From Herbinix sp. (GTDB lineage Bacteria > Bacillota > Clostridia > Lachnospirales > Lachnospiraceae), in contig JAQZBN010000009.1 in NCBI GenBank assembly GCA_029238935.1, positions 62,001-126,000 of the forward strand: 64,000 nucleotides of DNA. The letters run 5' to 3'. Positions 9,551 through 17,674 of the stretch are shown in pieces. The position numbers and the translations under genes are program-made. Positions within the stretch are counted from its first letter, which is position 1. Every line of letters starts with the position of its first letter. The notes under the pieces are model-generated. The model did no database searches, was not told the DNA's origin, and saw only the letters and a program-made list of their open reading frames with translations.

Positions 9551-10522
9551 ATGATAAAAATTGAACATTTATCCACCTCGTATTCAACAATCGACGGACC
9601 TGTTCATGTTATTAACGATGTGGATTTTGAAATATATGATAATGAAATTTTTGGAATAGCCGGTGAATCTGGCTGTGGTAAGACGACTTTATTAAAAGCT
9701 TTGTATGATATTATAGAGTATCCTCTGGTCATAGACTCTGGAAAACTTGTACTAAGCGGACTGAAAAATGGGAAAGAATTCTCATTTGAAACAGGTCAAA
9801 TAAGAAAGAACTGGTGGAACCATATTTCCTATGTACCTCAGGCGGCGCAGAGTGTTTTAAACCCGATCGTTCTGCTTAAGAATCAATTTTTAGATTCTAT
9901 TCCAAAAGCGGAAATAAAGAGAGAGCCGAAAGCTATTACAATCAAGCGGGTTGCCGACTATTTGGAAGAGCTCAGTCTCTCTCCGGACTTACTCAATGCT
10001 TATCCATTCCAACTTTCAGGAGGGATGAGGCAAAGAGTGATTATTGCATTGGCTACATTTATGTCACCGAATGTGGTTTTGGCAGATGAACCAACTACCG
10101 CTCTTGACGTTGTAGTGCAGAGGGGTATCCTTATGATGCTCATGCGTCTTCAAAAGATGCTTAAGAACACTATGGTGATCGTAAGTCATGATATGGGTGT
10201 ACATTATCAGTTAACGGACCGCATGGGTATCATGTATTCCGGAAGTATGATTGAGTTAGGAAAAACAGAAGAAATATTTGATAAACCAATCCATCCATAT
10301 ACGCAAATGTTAGTAGGAGCATTGCCGCGCGTTGGTGATAAGAGTCAGAAAACTGGTATACCGGGAAGACCTCCGGCACTTACAAACCCTCCTCCCGGAT
10401 GCAGGTTTGCACCACGTTGCCCTAAAGCGACAAATGAATGCAGGGAATCTATACCGAAGTTTCAAGAAGTGGAACAGGGGCGTTTCGCTGCCTGCCATAT
10501 GCTGAATAGGGGAGGAGTGTAA
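9551..10522 (+). CDS. ABC transporter ATP-binding protein, DppD/OppD type
   Basis: A 323-residue cytosolic ATPase. Walker A is GESGCGKTT, the signature is LSGGMRQR, Walker B is VVLADEPTTALD and the H-loop is VSHD. The C-terminal oligopeptide/dipeptide extension (TNPPPGCRFAPRCPKATNEC) has the Cys pattern that binds an iron-sulfur cluster in some DppD proteins. It starts 4 bases after the DppC-type stop and forms a heterodimer with the next gene product. Confidence 0.92.
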   Translation: MIKIEHLSTSYSTIDGPVHVINDVDFEIYDNEIFGIAGESGCGKTTLLKALYDIIEYPLVIDSGKLVLSGLKNGKEFSFETGQIRKNWWNHISYVPQAAQSVLNPIVLLKNQFLDSIPKAEIKREPKAITIKRVADYLEELSLSPDLLNAYPFQLSGGMRQRVIIALATFMSPNVVLADEPTTALDVVVQRGILMMLMRLQKMLKNTMVIVSHDMGVHYQLTDRMGIMYSGSMIELGKTEEIFDKPIHPYTQMLVGALPRVGDKSQKTGIPGRPPALTNPPPGCRFAPRCPKATNECRESIPKFQEVEQGRFAACHMLNRGGV

Positions 10523-10523
10523 G

Positions 10524-11501
10524 ATGTCTGAAAAACTGCTTGAAATAAAAAATGTCAGTAAAATTTTCCAGATTGGTGGAATACTTAGCAAAAAGAAATT
10601 GGTTGCTGTGGATGATGTCAGTATTACGATCGATGCTGGTAAGCCTGTGATACTTTCAATCGTAGGTGAGTCTGGCTGTGGCAAGTCTACGTTATGTAAG
10701 ATGATACTGAGGCTGCACGATCCTGATTTGGGTGATATAATGCTTTCCGGCAAATCATATAAAGATCATAAAGGGTACGATCCTTTTCAATTCCGATTGG
10801 ATGTACAACCGATATTTCAGAATCCTTATGAAGCTTTTTCAATGCGCAAGACAGTGGATACTTATCTATTCAATACGGCACTTCGGTTGAAGATTGCTAA
10901 AAATTATAAAGAGGCTGAAAAGATAGTTGATGATACATTAAAAAGTGTAGGTTTGTCACTTGAGGTTGTAAAGGGTAAATACCCTGCTCAGTTTTCTGGT
11001 GGTGAATTGCAGCGGGTATCGATCGCCAGAGCACTCATTACGAGACCAAAGCTTATCATAGCCGATGAACCGGTTGCTGCTATTGATGCGTCTATGAAGA
11101 TGAATATTGTAAATCTATTTAAAGAGTTAAAGGATAAGTACAATGTTTCTTTCATCTATGTTACCCATGATCTTTCGACGGCTTATTATGTATCTGACTA
11201 TATAGCAACTTTATATAGAGGCTGCGTAATAGAATATGGTCAAGCAAAAGAAATCATGGACGATCCGGCGCATCCGTATACGGAACTCTTGATGAATGCG
11301 GTACCAAGGGTAGGGGAGAAGTGGAATCAGGAATTAGTAATGCCTGACACGGAGGAGAAAGAATATGCGATTACATATTGTAAATTTGCTCCTCGTTGTG
11401 CGTATGCTACGGATGAATGCAGAAAGTCGAAGCCGGAGATGAAAGAGTTAAGCGGTGCACGGAAAGTGCTCTGTTTCCATCCGTTAATGGAAAACCGATG
11501 A
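10524..11501 (+). CDS. ABC transporter ATP-binding protein, DppF/OppF type
   Basis: A 325-residue ATPase with Walker A GESGCGKST, signature FSGGELQRVSIARAL, Walker B LIIADEPVAAID and H-loop VTHD. It has the C-terminal CKFAPRCAYATDEC extension of the oligopeptide subfamily. It begins 1 base after the DppD-type stop, so translation is probably coupled. It is the last gene of the transporter operon; no strong terminator lies directly behind it, but a 13-bp hairpin occurs at 11608-11647. Confidence 0.92.
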   Translation: MSEKLLEIKNVSKIFQIGGILSKKKLVAVDDVSITIDAGKPVILSIVGESGCGKSTLCKMILRLHDPDLGDIMLSGKSYKDHKGYDPFQFRLDVQPIFQNPYEAFSMRKTVDTYLFNTALRLKIAKNYKEAEKIVDDTLKSVGLSLEVVKGKYPAQFSGGELQRVSIARALITRPKLIIADEPVAAIDASMKMNIVNLFKELKDKYNVSFIYVTHDLSTAYYVSDYIATLYRGCVIEYGQAKEIMDDPAHPYTELLMNAVPRVGEKWNQELVMPDTEEKEYAITYCKFAPRCAYATDECRKSKPEMKELSGARKVLCFHPLMENR

Positions 11502-11607
11502 TTCTGTAGATTGGGATGCCGTAAAACCCATGGGTGTATTTGGTGCAGAGAGGTATGGGAATGACAGGACACAAAGGTTTAATAATATGAGATTTTGTAG
11601 CACAGCT

Positions 11608-11647
11608 TAGAACCCCCAATTCGAATAGGAGGACATTGGGGGTTCTA
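11608..11647. repeat. Perfect 13-bp inverted repeat after the transporter operon
   Basis: Arms 11608-11620 and 11635-11647 are perfectly complementary (TAGAACCCCCAAT and its complement) with a 14-base loop, which holds a Shine-Dalgarno-like AGGAGG. No T tract follows on either strand, so it is not a classical terminator. It may end transcription inefficiently or stabilise the operon's 3' end. Confidence 0.6.
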
Positions 11648-11770
11648 CATTAGATCTGTGAACTTTGCCTACATGATTGTGTTAGGGTTGTTTCGAATAG
11701 AATATAGTTGCAAAAATAAAAATATCTCGGTACAATGAAAGTATTCAATTTACTTGAAGGAGAGAAAATT

Positions 11771-11974
11771 ATGAAGATGAACGAAAATAAAATTATGGGC
11801 ATATTGGACAAATATGACGATGTGATAAGGAGTACAGGAGCATTTTTTTTAGAAGTAGATGATAACGAAGTATGCATTACTGATTCCTGCGAAGGAGTAG
11901 ATCTGATACCTTTAAATAAAGATATGTGTTCTAAGTTGGCGGCGTTATTTCAAGAACTTGGTGAAAATTTATAA
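11771..11974 (+). CDS. Small acidic hypothetical protein
   Basis: A 67-residue cytosolic protein (MKMNENKIMGILDKYDD...) that I do not recognise. ATG at 11771 has an AAGGAG site 8-10 bases upstream; an in-frame ATG at 11735 would place that site inside the gene. The protein is acidic, with the pattern FFLEVDDNEVCITDSCEG, and has no signal peptide or membrane segment. It sits alone with its own terminator, which supports it as a real gene. Confidence 0.65.
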   Translation: MKMNENKIMGILDKYDDVIRSTGAFFLEVDDNEVCITDSCEGVDLIPLNKDMCSKLAALFQELGENL

Positions 11975-11988
11975 TAAAAACTTCTTAC

Positions 11989-12025
11989 AAAGGATCACAT
12001 TAGAAATAATGTGGTCCTTATTTAT
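11989..12025 (+). terminator. Intrinsic terminator after the small acidic protein gene
   Basis: A 12- to 13-bp stem (AAGGATCACATT with AATGTGGTCCTT, one G-U pair) is followed by TTATTT. From here to 12449 I see no gene or other convincing element. Confidence 0.7.
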
Positions 12026-12449
12026 TGGTGCAACTGGCAGGCGAACGTTTCAGCTATTATAGATAAATATTAAGAATCATTATATAAACTGATGAGTGAA
12101 GTTCGTTAAGAAAATACGAAATCGTTAAATAATCATCCGCATTATAGTTAGTAAATATACATTAATAGTTGTCAATCGTACGTAATAATAGTTTCAATTG
12201 TTTATCCAATAATATTATGATATTATTGATTAATTACATAACTTTATCTCATAGAAAACTTGTTTGATTCGTTAAAACGAAGATGTAATAGGTTGGGAGG
12301 AATGGACTGATACCAATCTTAGGATTAAAGTGATGGTTCAGGTACAGGCCCAATAAGAAGCTTACAGATTTTTTGGAATAGCATTTAGGGTATGTGATTT
12401 TATTAAGATAGATTGAATTATTCTTTAGGAAAATGAAAGGTTGACAAAT

Positions 12450-13301
12450 ATGAACAGTTCCAATCAACATAAATACTTGCCCGCGTTCCTACCTGCGATG
12501 AATGCGGAAGAAACTTCATGGGCTATTATATTATTTGGTAAAAAACTATTAATGAGGATAGCAGAAGATAAATTATATATACCTGAAGTAAAAGAAGTAG
12601 CAGATATCTTAAAAGAAGATAAAAAAATGGAGTATATCGGCAGTTACGATGGTCATGATTGTTACTGCAAAAGACTAAATGAAGTAACGGAGTTACCGGA
12701 GAACTTAGAGCTGGTAGATCTGATGGAAATCACAAAAAGATCCGGGGATGCAGGTTTATTTATTCTTGCAGGGACTGCTAACCATATCTTACATTGGTAT
12801 AGCATGAATCAATATTGTGGCTGTTGCGGACATGAAACAGAAGATAAAAAAGACGAGAGAGCAAAAATATGTCCTAAGTGCGGTAATATCACATATCCTC
12901 GGATATCGCCTGCTGTCATAACAGCTGTTTTTCAAGAGGATAAGATTTTGCTTGCACATAATCGCAATTTTAGAAAAGGTTTGTATAGCCTTATTGCAGG
13001 CTATGTCGAGCCAGGTGAGACATTGGAACAGTGTGTAGTACGGGAAATACGTGAAGAGGTAGGTATTAATGTAAAGAATATCCAATACTTTAGCAGCCAG
13101 ACTTGGCCATTTCCTGAGTCTTTGATGATGGCTTTTACTGCTGAATATGAAAGTGGTGAAATAAAGGTTGATGAAAACGAAATAACTGATGCAGCATGGT
13201 ATCAAGCGGATAGTTTACCGGAAATACCATCCACCGATAGCATTGCTGGAAAGATGATACGATGGTATAGGGAACGTTTACGAACTATAAATAAGCAATA
13301 A
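12450..13301 (+). CDS. nudC: NAD+ diphosphatase (NudC-type NUDIX hydrolase)
   Basis: A 283-residue hydrolase that cleaves NAD(H) to NMN(H) and AMP and, in the NudC family, removes NAD caps from RNA. A zinc ribbon (CGCCG...CPKCG) precedes the NUDIX fold. The NUDIX box is complete: GYVEPGETLEQCVVREIREEVGI. The NudC family motif SQPWPFPxS appears as SQTWPFPES, with Pro replaced by Thr. ATG at 12450 is spaced 9 bases from GAAAGG; the in-frame TTG at 12441 directly abuts that site. It is a single gene. Confidence 0.9.
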   Translation: MNSSNQHKYLPAFLPAMNAEETSWAIILFGKKLLMRIAEDKLYIPEVKEVADILKEDKKMEYIGSYDGHDCYCKRLNEVTELPENLELVDLMEITKRSGDAGLFILAGTANHILHWYSMNQYCGCCGHETEDKKDERAKICPKCGNITYPRISPAVITAVFQEDKILLAHNRNFRKGLYSLIAGYVEPGETLEQCVVREIREEVGINVKNIQYFSSQTWPFPESLMMAFTAEYESGEIKVDENEITDAAWYQADSLPEIPSTDSIAGKMIRWYRERLRTINKQ

Positions 13302-13409
13302 GAATAGGATTTATATCTAATATTTTTATAAATTATTGAGGGATTTTTTGATATGACAATAAATCCTGTTCTGATATCATGAACTATAGAATAATCTAGG
13401 AGGAAATTA

Positions 13410-14012
13410 ATGAAAAATAGAAGAATATTATATATTTTTATAGTTTTAGTTATAACAATGCTTAATGCCTGTAACAGAATTACTTCTGATTCAGAAAACG
13501 TATATCTAATCGAAGATTATGATGTAAGTTTTACTTTCCCGGGGGATTGGGAAGATACGAAAGGAGAAGTATTTGATTTACAATGTACAGATGAGGATGC
13601 GTATGCTAGCATATTTGTCTATAATAAAATTGATCTGTCAGAAGGACAAACTACAGAAGACCTGTTCCATATACAAAATGAGGATCTTTTAGGAAAAAGA
13701 GAAAATGTTAAATTAGTATCGGAAGAGAATACCTATGAGACTGGAAATAAGCAAATTCATGAGGTGATGTATTCTGCTGAGCTAGATGGTATAAAAAACA
13801 ATTACTATTTTAATTTGATAGAATTTGATGAAGAAGCAGAGGTATTTGCTTGGGTTTTATTTACTTCTGTGCCATTGGAGACAAAAATTAATATGGATAC
13901 TTGGAAGAAGATCATATCTTCGGCTGAATATAGAAAATCCCAACAAACTGCAAATATGAATGTAGTCCATAAAGTGCTTCCTATTTCAAGAGAATATTTT
14001 GCTTTGAGATAA
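13410..14012 (+). CDS. Lipoprotein of unknown function
   Basis: A 200-residue protein with a lipoprotein signal peptide (lipobox MLNAC, Cys21), hence predicted on the outer face of the membrane. The mature part begins with YDVSFTFPGDWEDTKG, a beta-rich pattern shared with PsbP-like or stress-type lipoproteins of Firmicutes, but I cannot assign a family firmly. A strong AGGAGG precedes ATG. Neighbours (NudC, nitroreductase) do not suggest a role. Confidence 0.75.
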   Translation: MKNRRILYIFIVLVITMLNACNRITSDSENVYLIEDYDVSFTFPGDWEDTKGEVFDLQCTDEDAYASIFVYNKIDLSEGQTTEDLFHIQNEDLLGKRENVKLVSEENTYETGNKQIHEVMYSAELDGIKNNYYFNLIEFDEEAEVFAWVLFTSVPLETKINMDTWKKIISSAEYRKSQQTANMNVVHKVLPISREYFALR

Positions 14013-14166
14013 TATAAACAGAATTATTAATACGATAAGAATATGGTGGTTTCATACTATGCTAGTTTCGCCTCTTTTGTTTTAGTATTGAAATACTTAT
14101 GAATTAGCGAATTAAAACCATCATAAAAATTGGAATTGGTATGTAGATGAACTGGGTGGAGGATAT

Positions 14167-14748
14167 ATGATACTTGATTTATTAAACAAGAGATGTAGTG
14201 TAAGAAGCTTTGTTGATAAAAGTATTTCAGAAGAGGTGATCGATCGTATATTGGAAGCAGGTAGATTATCACCATCGGGCGGAAATGAACAGCCGTGGAA
14301 ATTTGGTGTGATAACGAATAAAGAATTGATCAATCATATTTCTGATATCGCATATCATCAGCATTGGATGAAAGAAGCACCACTATTAATTGTATTATGC
14401 ACCATGATTGTTGAGGATGAAAGAGGTGGAAGAGAGATTCAAAAACGTAGATTTCCATCATTCGCAGGAGAAATTGATCATCTAGGGAAAGAACTATATT
14501 CGAACCTTAATATGGAAGAGCATCAGACTAAGATAGCAGGAACGCAGATGGTATTGGCAGCTCTAGAAAATGATGTTTATTCTACATGGATTTCCTACTT
14601 TGATGTATACAAATTAAAAGAACTACTGAGGCTTCCCGAAAACTGCATTCCATCCGAAATGATTGCGTTCGGATATACGAATAATAGTATACATGGTAGA
14701 ATGAAAAAGTCAGTAGAGGAAATAACCTTTTATAATTATTATGAGTAA
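14167..14748 (+). CDS. Nitroreductase-family FMN oxidoreductase
   Basis: A 193-residue protein of the nitroreductase fold. The N-terminal RCSVRSFVDKSISEEVIDRI and the LSPSGGNEQPWKFGVI block bind FMN in this family. The central part is degenerate compared with NfsA/NfsB but the length is normal. GGAGG lies 6 bases before ATG. Such proteins reduce nitro compounds, quinones or flavins with NAD(P)H; the physiological substrate is unknown. Confidence 0.85.
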   Translation: MILDLLNKRCSVRSFVDKSISEEVIDRILEAGRLSPSGGNEQPWKFGVITNKELINHISDIAYHQHWMKEAPLLIVLCTMIVEDERGGREIQKRRFPSFAGEIDHLGKELYSNLNMEEHQTKIAGTQMVLAALENDVYSTWISYFDVYKLKELLRLPENCIPSEMIAFGYTNNSIHGRMKKSVEEITFYNYYE

Positions 14749-14864
14749 ATATACGCATCTGAAAAAATATGAATTATAAAATAAGAATCTGAAAACAATA
14801 AGCATTTGAATATAAATCTTTGAGAAAATATTTGGATAACAAAAAACGAAGAGGAGTTACCTAA

Positions 14865-15812
14865 ATGAATTTTAAGGTATTAATACCCCAAGATATTACG
14901 GAACCTGGTAAAAATTATTTGACGCGCCATGGCTGTGATATAGAGATACTAGAGGAGTATTCGGTAGAGAGTATATGCAATCATGTTTCGGATTGTGATG
15001 CTATTCTGGCGCGTACCGCATCTTATCCAAAAGAAGTTTTTGAACATGGAAAAAAACTAAAAGTTATTGCAAGGCATGGTGTGGGTTATGATAATATTGA
15101 TCTTGAAGCTGCTAATGCACATCATGTCAAGGTATGTTATACGCCTCTATCTAATTCCAATTCTGTTGCGGAACATACGATTGCATTGATATTGGCTTGT
15201 GCTAAAAATTTAGTATTTATGGACCAAAAAACTAGAAATGGTGAATGGAATCTTCGTAATGAAGTTCCTTCTGGTGATATAACCGGAAAGACCTTGGGTA
15301 TCATAGGTTACGGAAGAATTGGTAAACTGGTAGCCAGGAAAGCAGCTTTCGGTTTTGATATGAAAATTATCATTTACCGAACTCATAAGCAAGGAGAAGA
15401 ATTACCGGATTATGTCACAGAATGTAATTGCATTGATGATGTCTTTCTAAAAGCCGATTATGTTTCAATACATACTTCATTAAATGAAAATACGAAAAGC
15501 CTAGTCAATTCAGAACGATTATATCATATGAAAAATACTGCATTCTTAATCAATACATCCCGTGGGGCAGTAGTAGATGAGGAAGCTCTAGTGAATACTT
15601 TAAAGGAGAAAAAAATCGCAGGAGCTGGGTTGGATGTATTTATGAATGAACCTGCACCGAAAGAAAATCCGCTGTTTTTATTAGACAATGTCATTGTTTC
15701 ACCACATAATGCAGCATTAACCAAGGAATCTATGGATCGCATGGGGTTGGACGCTGCGAAGGGAATTGTGGAAGTATTATATAATAGACCTGTAACATGG
15801 GCGGTTAATTAG
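14865..15812 (+). CDS. D-isomer-specific 2-hydroxyacid dehydrogenase (phosphoglycerate dehydrogenase-like)
   Basis: A 315-residue NAD-dependent dehydrogenase. The catalytic domain is split around a Rossmann domain (GKTLGIIGYGRIGKLVARKA). Other conserved blocks are VARHGVGYDNIDLEAA, the NTSRGAVVDEEAL substrate loop, the GLDVFMNEP region and the catalytic His in SPHNAALT. The length matches short SerA-like enzymes without an ACT domain. No serine-pathway gene is adjacent, so the substrate (phosphoglycerate, hydroxypyruvate or another 2-keto acid) is open. Confidence 0.88.
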   Translation: MNFKVLIPQDITEPGKNYLTRHGCDIEILEEYSVESICNHVSDCDAILARTASYPKEVFEHGKKLKVIARHGVGYDNIDLEAANAHHVKVCYTPLSNSNSVAEHTIALILACAKNLVFMDQKTRNGEWNLRNEVPSGDITGKTLGIIGYGRIGKLVARKAAFGFDMKIIIYRTHKQGEELPDYVTECNCIDDVFLKADYVSIHTSLNENTKSLVNSERLYHMKNTAFLINTSRGAVVDEEALVNTLKEKKIAGAGLDVFMNEPAPKENPLFLLDNVIVSPHNAALTKESMDRMGLDAAKGIVEVLYNRPVTWAVN

Positions 15813-16024
15813 ATGCTTCTAGAGTATCATCGAATGTTCGAATGAGGAAATAGCTTTAGACCACAGATAAATAATATAACTACAAAAATGGAGCTCATTG
15901 ATTGGATCTTATATTCTAAATGATTGTAGTCTATGATAAAGTGAGTGAAGCAGATGGAAGAAGCTGTAAAAATCTATTGATAACGAATATAACAGCAATT
16001 GATTATTAATGATAGGAAGTTTTG

Positions 16025-16058
16025 GAGCTGGTAGCCACAAAAAATGGCATACCAGCTC
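16025..16058 (+). terminator. Terminator-like hairpin downstream of the dehydrogenase
   Basis: Stem GAGCTGGTAGCCA with TGGCATACCAGCTC (one bulged base) and a 7-base A-rich loop, followed by a weak T-rich run. It is 212 bases after the preceding stop; the bases between show nothing else. Confidence 0.5.
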
Positions 16059-16070
16059 TACTTTATTATT

Positions 16071-16258
16071 GCAGGAAGTTATAGATTTTTACAAGTCAAG
16101 TTATAGATTTTGCCAGAAGAAGTTATCTATTTTACAAGAAGAAGTTAAAGATTTTGGTTAAAGATTTTACCAGATGATATTATCGATTTTACATGAAGAA
16201 TATAAAGAGATTTTAGTTATAGATTTTTACAGATGAAGTTATAGATTTTTTTTTAGAT
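16071..16258. repeat. Degenerate 22-bp tandem repeat array
   Basis: About nine copies of a unit close to GAAGTTATAGATTTTACA follow each other. The GTT of each copy begins at 16078, 16100, 16122 and 16144, then about 16157, 16179, 16200, 16216 and 16238, so the period is mostly 22 bases with two shorter steps. T tracts recur every two helical turns, which could bend the DNA. The array ends about 85 bases upstream of the promoter for the small HTH gene. Confidence 0.8.
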
Positions 16259-16307
16259 TTCGCTCTTAGTTTCATATTACAGATGAAACTCGGTAACAAG
16301 ATAGAAA

Positions 16308-16371
16308 TGCAAAATAAACTTTGCAAAATATGCAAAACATACTTGACATTTTATGCAAAGTATACTATGCT
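16308..16371 (+). promoter_or_regulatory. Promoter with TGCAAA operator-like repeats
   Basis: TTGACA (16343-16348), 17-base spacer, TATGCT (16366-16371). Four copies of TGCAAA(A/G)(T/C)A lie at 16308, 16322, 16331 and 16354, the last inside the promoter spacer. This is a likely binding array for the HTH protein encoded just downstream, giving autorepression; that is inference. Confidence 0.7.
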
Positions 16372-16415
16372 AAAAGTGTAAAGCGAACTTAGCATTGAAA
16401 TGGAAGGTGATCAAA

Positions 16416-16619
16416 GTGAAAACATGTATCAGAGAACTTCGAAAGCAACACAAACTATCTCAAGAAGAACTTGCGCTTGCTGTAGGTACTACGCGGCAGA
16501 CTATTACGTCAATTGAAGTAGAAAAGTATACCGCGTCACTTGTTCTCGCATACAAAATTGCGCATTATTTTGGATTAACAATTGAAGAAGTCTTTGATTT
16601 TACAGACATTGAAATGTAA
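16416..16619 (+). CDS. Small XRE-family HTH regulator (YozG/YgzD-like)
   Basis: A 67-residue protein that is essentially one Cro/C1-type helix-turn-helix ([46 protein letters not shown]). GTG at 16416 is spaced correctly from GGAAGGTG. It precedes a gene for a four-helix membrane protein by 12 bases; this regulator plus DUF2178-like membrane protein pair is common in Firmicutes, where the regulator controls its own operon. Confidence 0.85.
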   Translation: MKTCIRELRKQHKLSQEELALAVGTTRQTITSIEVEKYTASLVLAYKIAHYFGLTIEEVFDFTDIEM

Positions 16620-16631
16620 TAGGAGGTAAGT

Positions 16632-17081
16632 ATGGAGAGTTATAGAAAGAAAATTATTACTAATGTTAGGATAGGTATATTTATTATTTTGGCTGCTTTA
16701 AGCTTATGTATTTTTGATTTATTAATCAGTTTTGAACTCATATCATTTAAACCGAAAAATATCTTACTACTTAATTTTCAAACCGGTTTTCTTCTTGGCA
16801 TTGGAATGGTAGCCTTAGCATCAATGGTCAAATATAAAAACGTATTAAAAAATCCAACAAGGTTGCAAACTCTGTATAATGAGGAGCATGACGAACGTAT
16901 GCTTTTGATTGAGCAGAAGGCAGGAATGCCGATGTTATCTATTACATCAAGTATCATGATACTTGCTGGTATTGTAGCTGGTTATTTTAATATTATTGTT
17001 TTCTATACTTTAATTGCTGCTGGGACGGTTCAATTGATCTTTGGTTTAATAGTCAAGATTTATTATAGGAGGACTATTTAA
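16632..17081 (+). CDS. Four-TM membrane protein (DUF2178-like), partner of the small HTH regulator
   Basis: A 149-residue integral membrane protein. Predicted helices lie near residues 13-33, 48-66, 100-117 and 121-141. The cytoplasmic loop holds the conserved block NEEHDERMLLIEQKAGMPML. TAGGAGG lies 7 bases before ATG. Function unknown; co-transcription with the HTH gene is likely from the 12-base gap. Confidence 0.8.
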   Translation: MESYRKKIITNVRIGIFIILAALSLCIFDLLISFELISFKPKNILLLNFQTGFLLGIGMVALASMVKYKNVLKNPTRLQTLYNEEHDERMLLIEQKAGMPMLSITSSIMILAGIVAGYFNIIVFYTLIAAGTVQLIFGLIVKIYYRRTI

Positions 17082-17197
17082 TTCTAATAACCAGCCATAG
17101 TTGAAAGACGATAGATAGTATAGATAACTAGAAATATCATTCATAGATATCATTTGCTAATATTAATTAGATACAATGAGTATCGAAAGGATTAACC

Positions 17198-17422
17198 ATG
17201 AAAGAAAATATTGAAAGCAGTAATTTGAAATCGCAAGCACAGAATAATACACTAAATAAGGCTGACGAAATGAAAGACAGCTATATGGGTTTAGGTATGT
17301 TATTGGGAATGTTATTTGGTATCGCATTTGGAAAACTATTATTTGGTAACTTTACCATTGGAATGAGCATCGGTATGTTGATGGGAATGACAATAGGTTC
17401 ATCAATAAAGAAAAAGGAATAA
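17198..17422 (+). CDS. Small glycine-zipper-like membrane protein
   Basis: A 74-residue protein with a polar N-terminal third and a Gly/Met/Leu-rich C-terminal half (GLGMLLGMLFGIAFGKLLFG and NFTIGMSIGMLMGMTIG) able to form a hairpin of two closely packed membrane helices. GAAAGGA precedes ATG. It lies 116 bases after the DUF2178-like gene and may share its regulation. Function unknown. Confidence 0.7.
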   Translation: MKENIESSNLKSQAQNNTLNKADEMKDSYMGLGMLLGMLFGIAFGKLLFGNFTIGMSIGMLMGMTIGSSIKKKE

Positions 17423-17427
17423 ATATA

Positions 17428-17462
17428 AGCCTTTTGCCTTAGTTTACTGAGAGCAAAAGGCT
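17428..17462 (+). terminator. Terminator-like hairpin after the glycine-zipper gene
   Basis: Perfect 10-bp stem AGCCTTTTGC / GCAAAAGGCT with a 15-base loop; the following bases are only weakly T-rich. Confidence 0.55.
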
Positions 17463-17592
17463 CATTCTATGTGAAAAGTTATCGGATTCTGATAGGGATT
17501 AACCTTAAAGATAATAAAATCATTTCAATAAATGCTGGTGTAATTTTATAATAACTCAACCCTTAGTTGAAGAAAACTAAACTTAATTGTTA

Positions 17593-17620
17593 TTGAGAGA
17601 TCAATATGGTTTGTTATAAT
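17593..17620 (+). promoter_or_regulatory. Promoter of the HTH/PRTase-like regulator
   Basis: TTGAGA (17593-17598), 16-base spacer, TATAAT (17615-17620). The predicted start near 17628 excludes the in-frame upstream start at 17606 and supports translation from 17675. Confidence 0.65.
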
Positions 17621-17674
17621 AAAGATGTAAAAGAGCTCTTTACTAATCATAGTTTAGTCCAGGGAGGTAATTAT

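Noticed and set aside
10310-10753. Antisense open frame of about 147 codons across the ABC ATPase genes
   Set aside because: It overlaps two strongly conserved genes on the other strand, has no ribosome site, and its translation resembles no protein family.
12789-13205. Antisense open frame of about 138 codons inside nudC
   Set aside because: It lies fully inside the conserved NUDIX gene and has no ribosome site or family resemblance.
16071-16258. CRISPR array
   Set aside because: The repeats follow directly on each other with a 22-base period and have no unique spacers; no cas gene is near.
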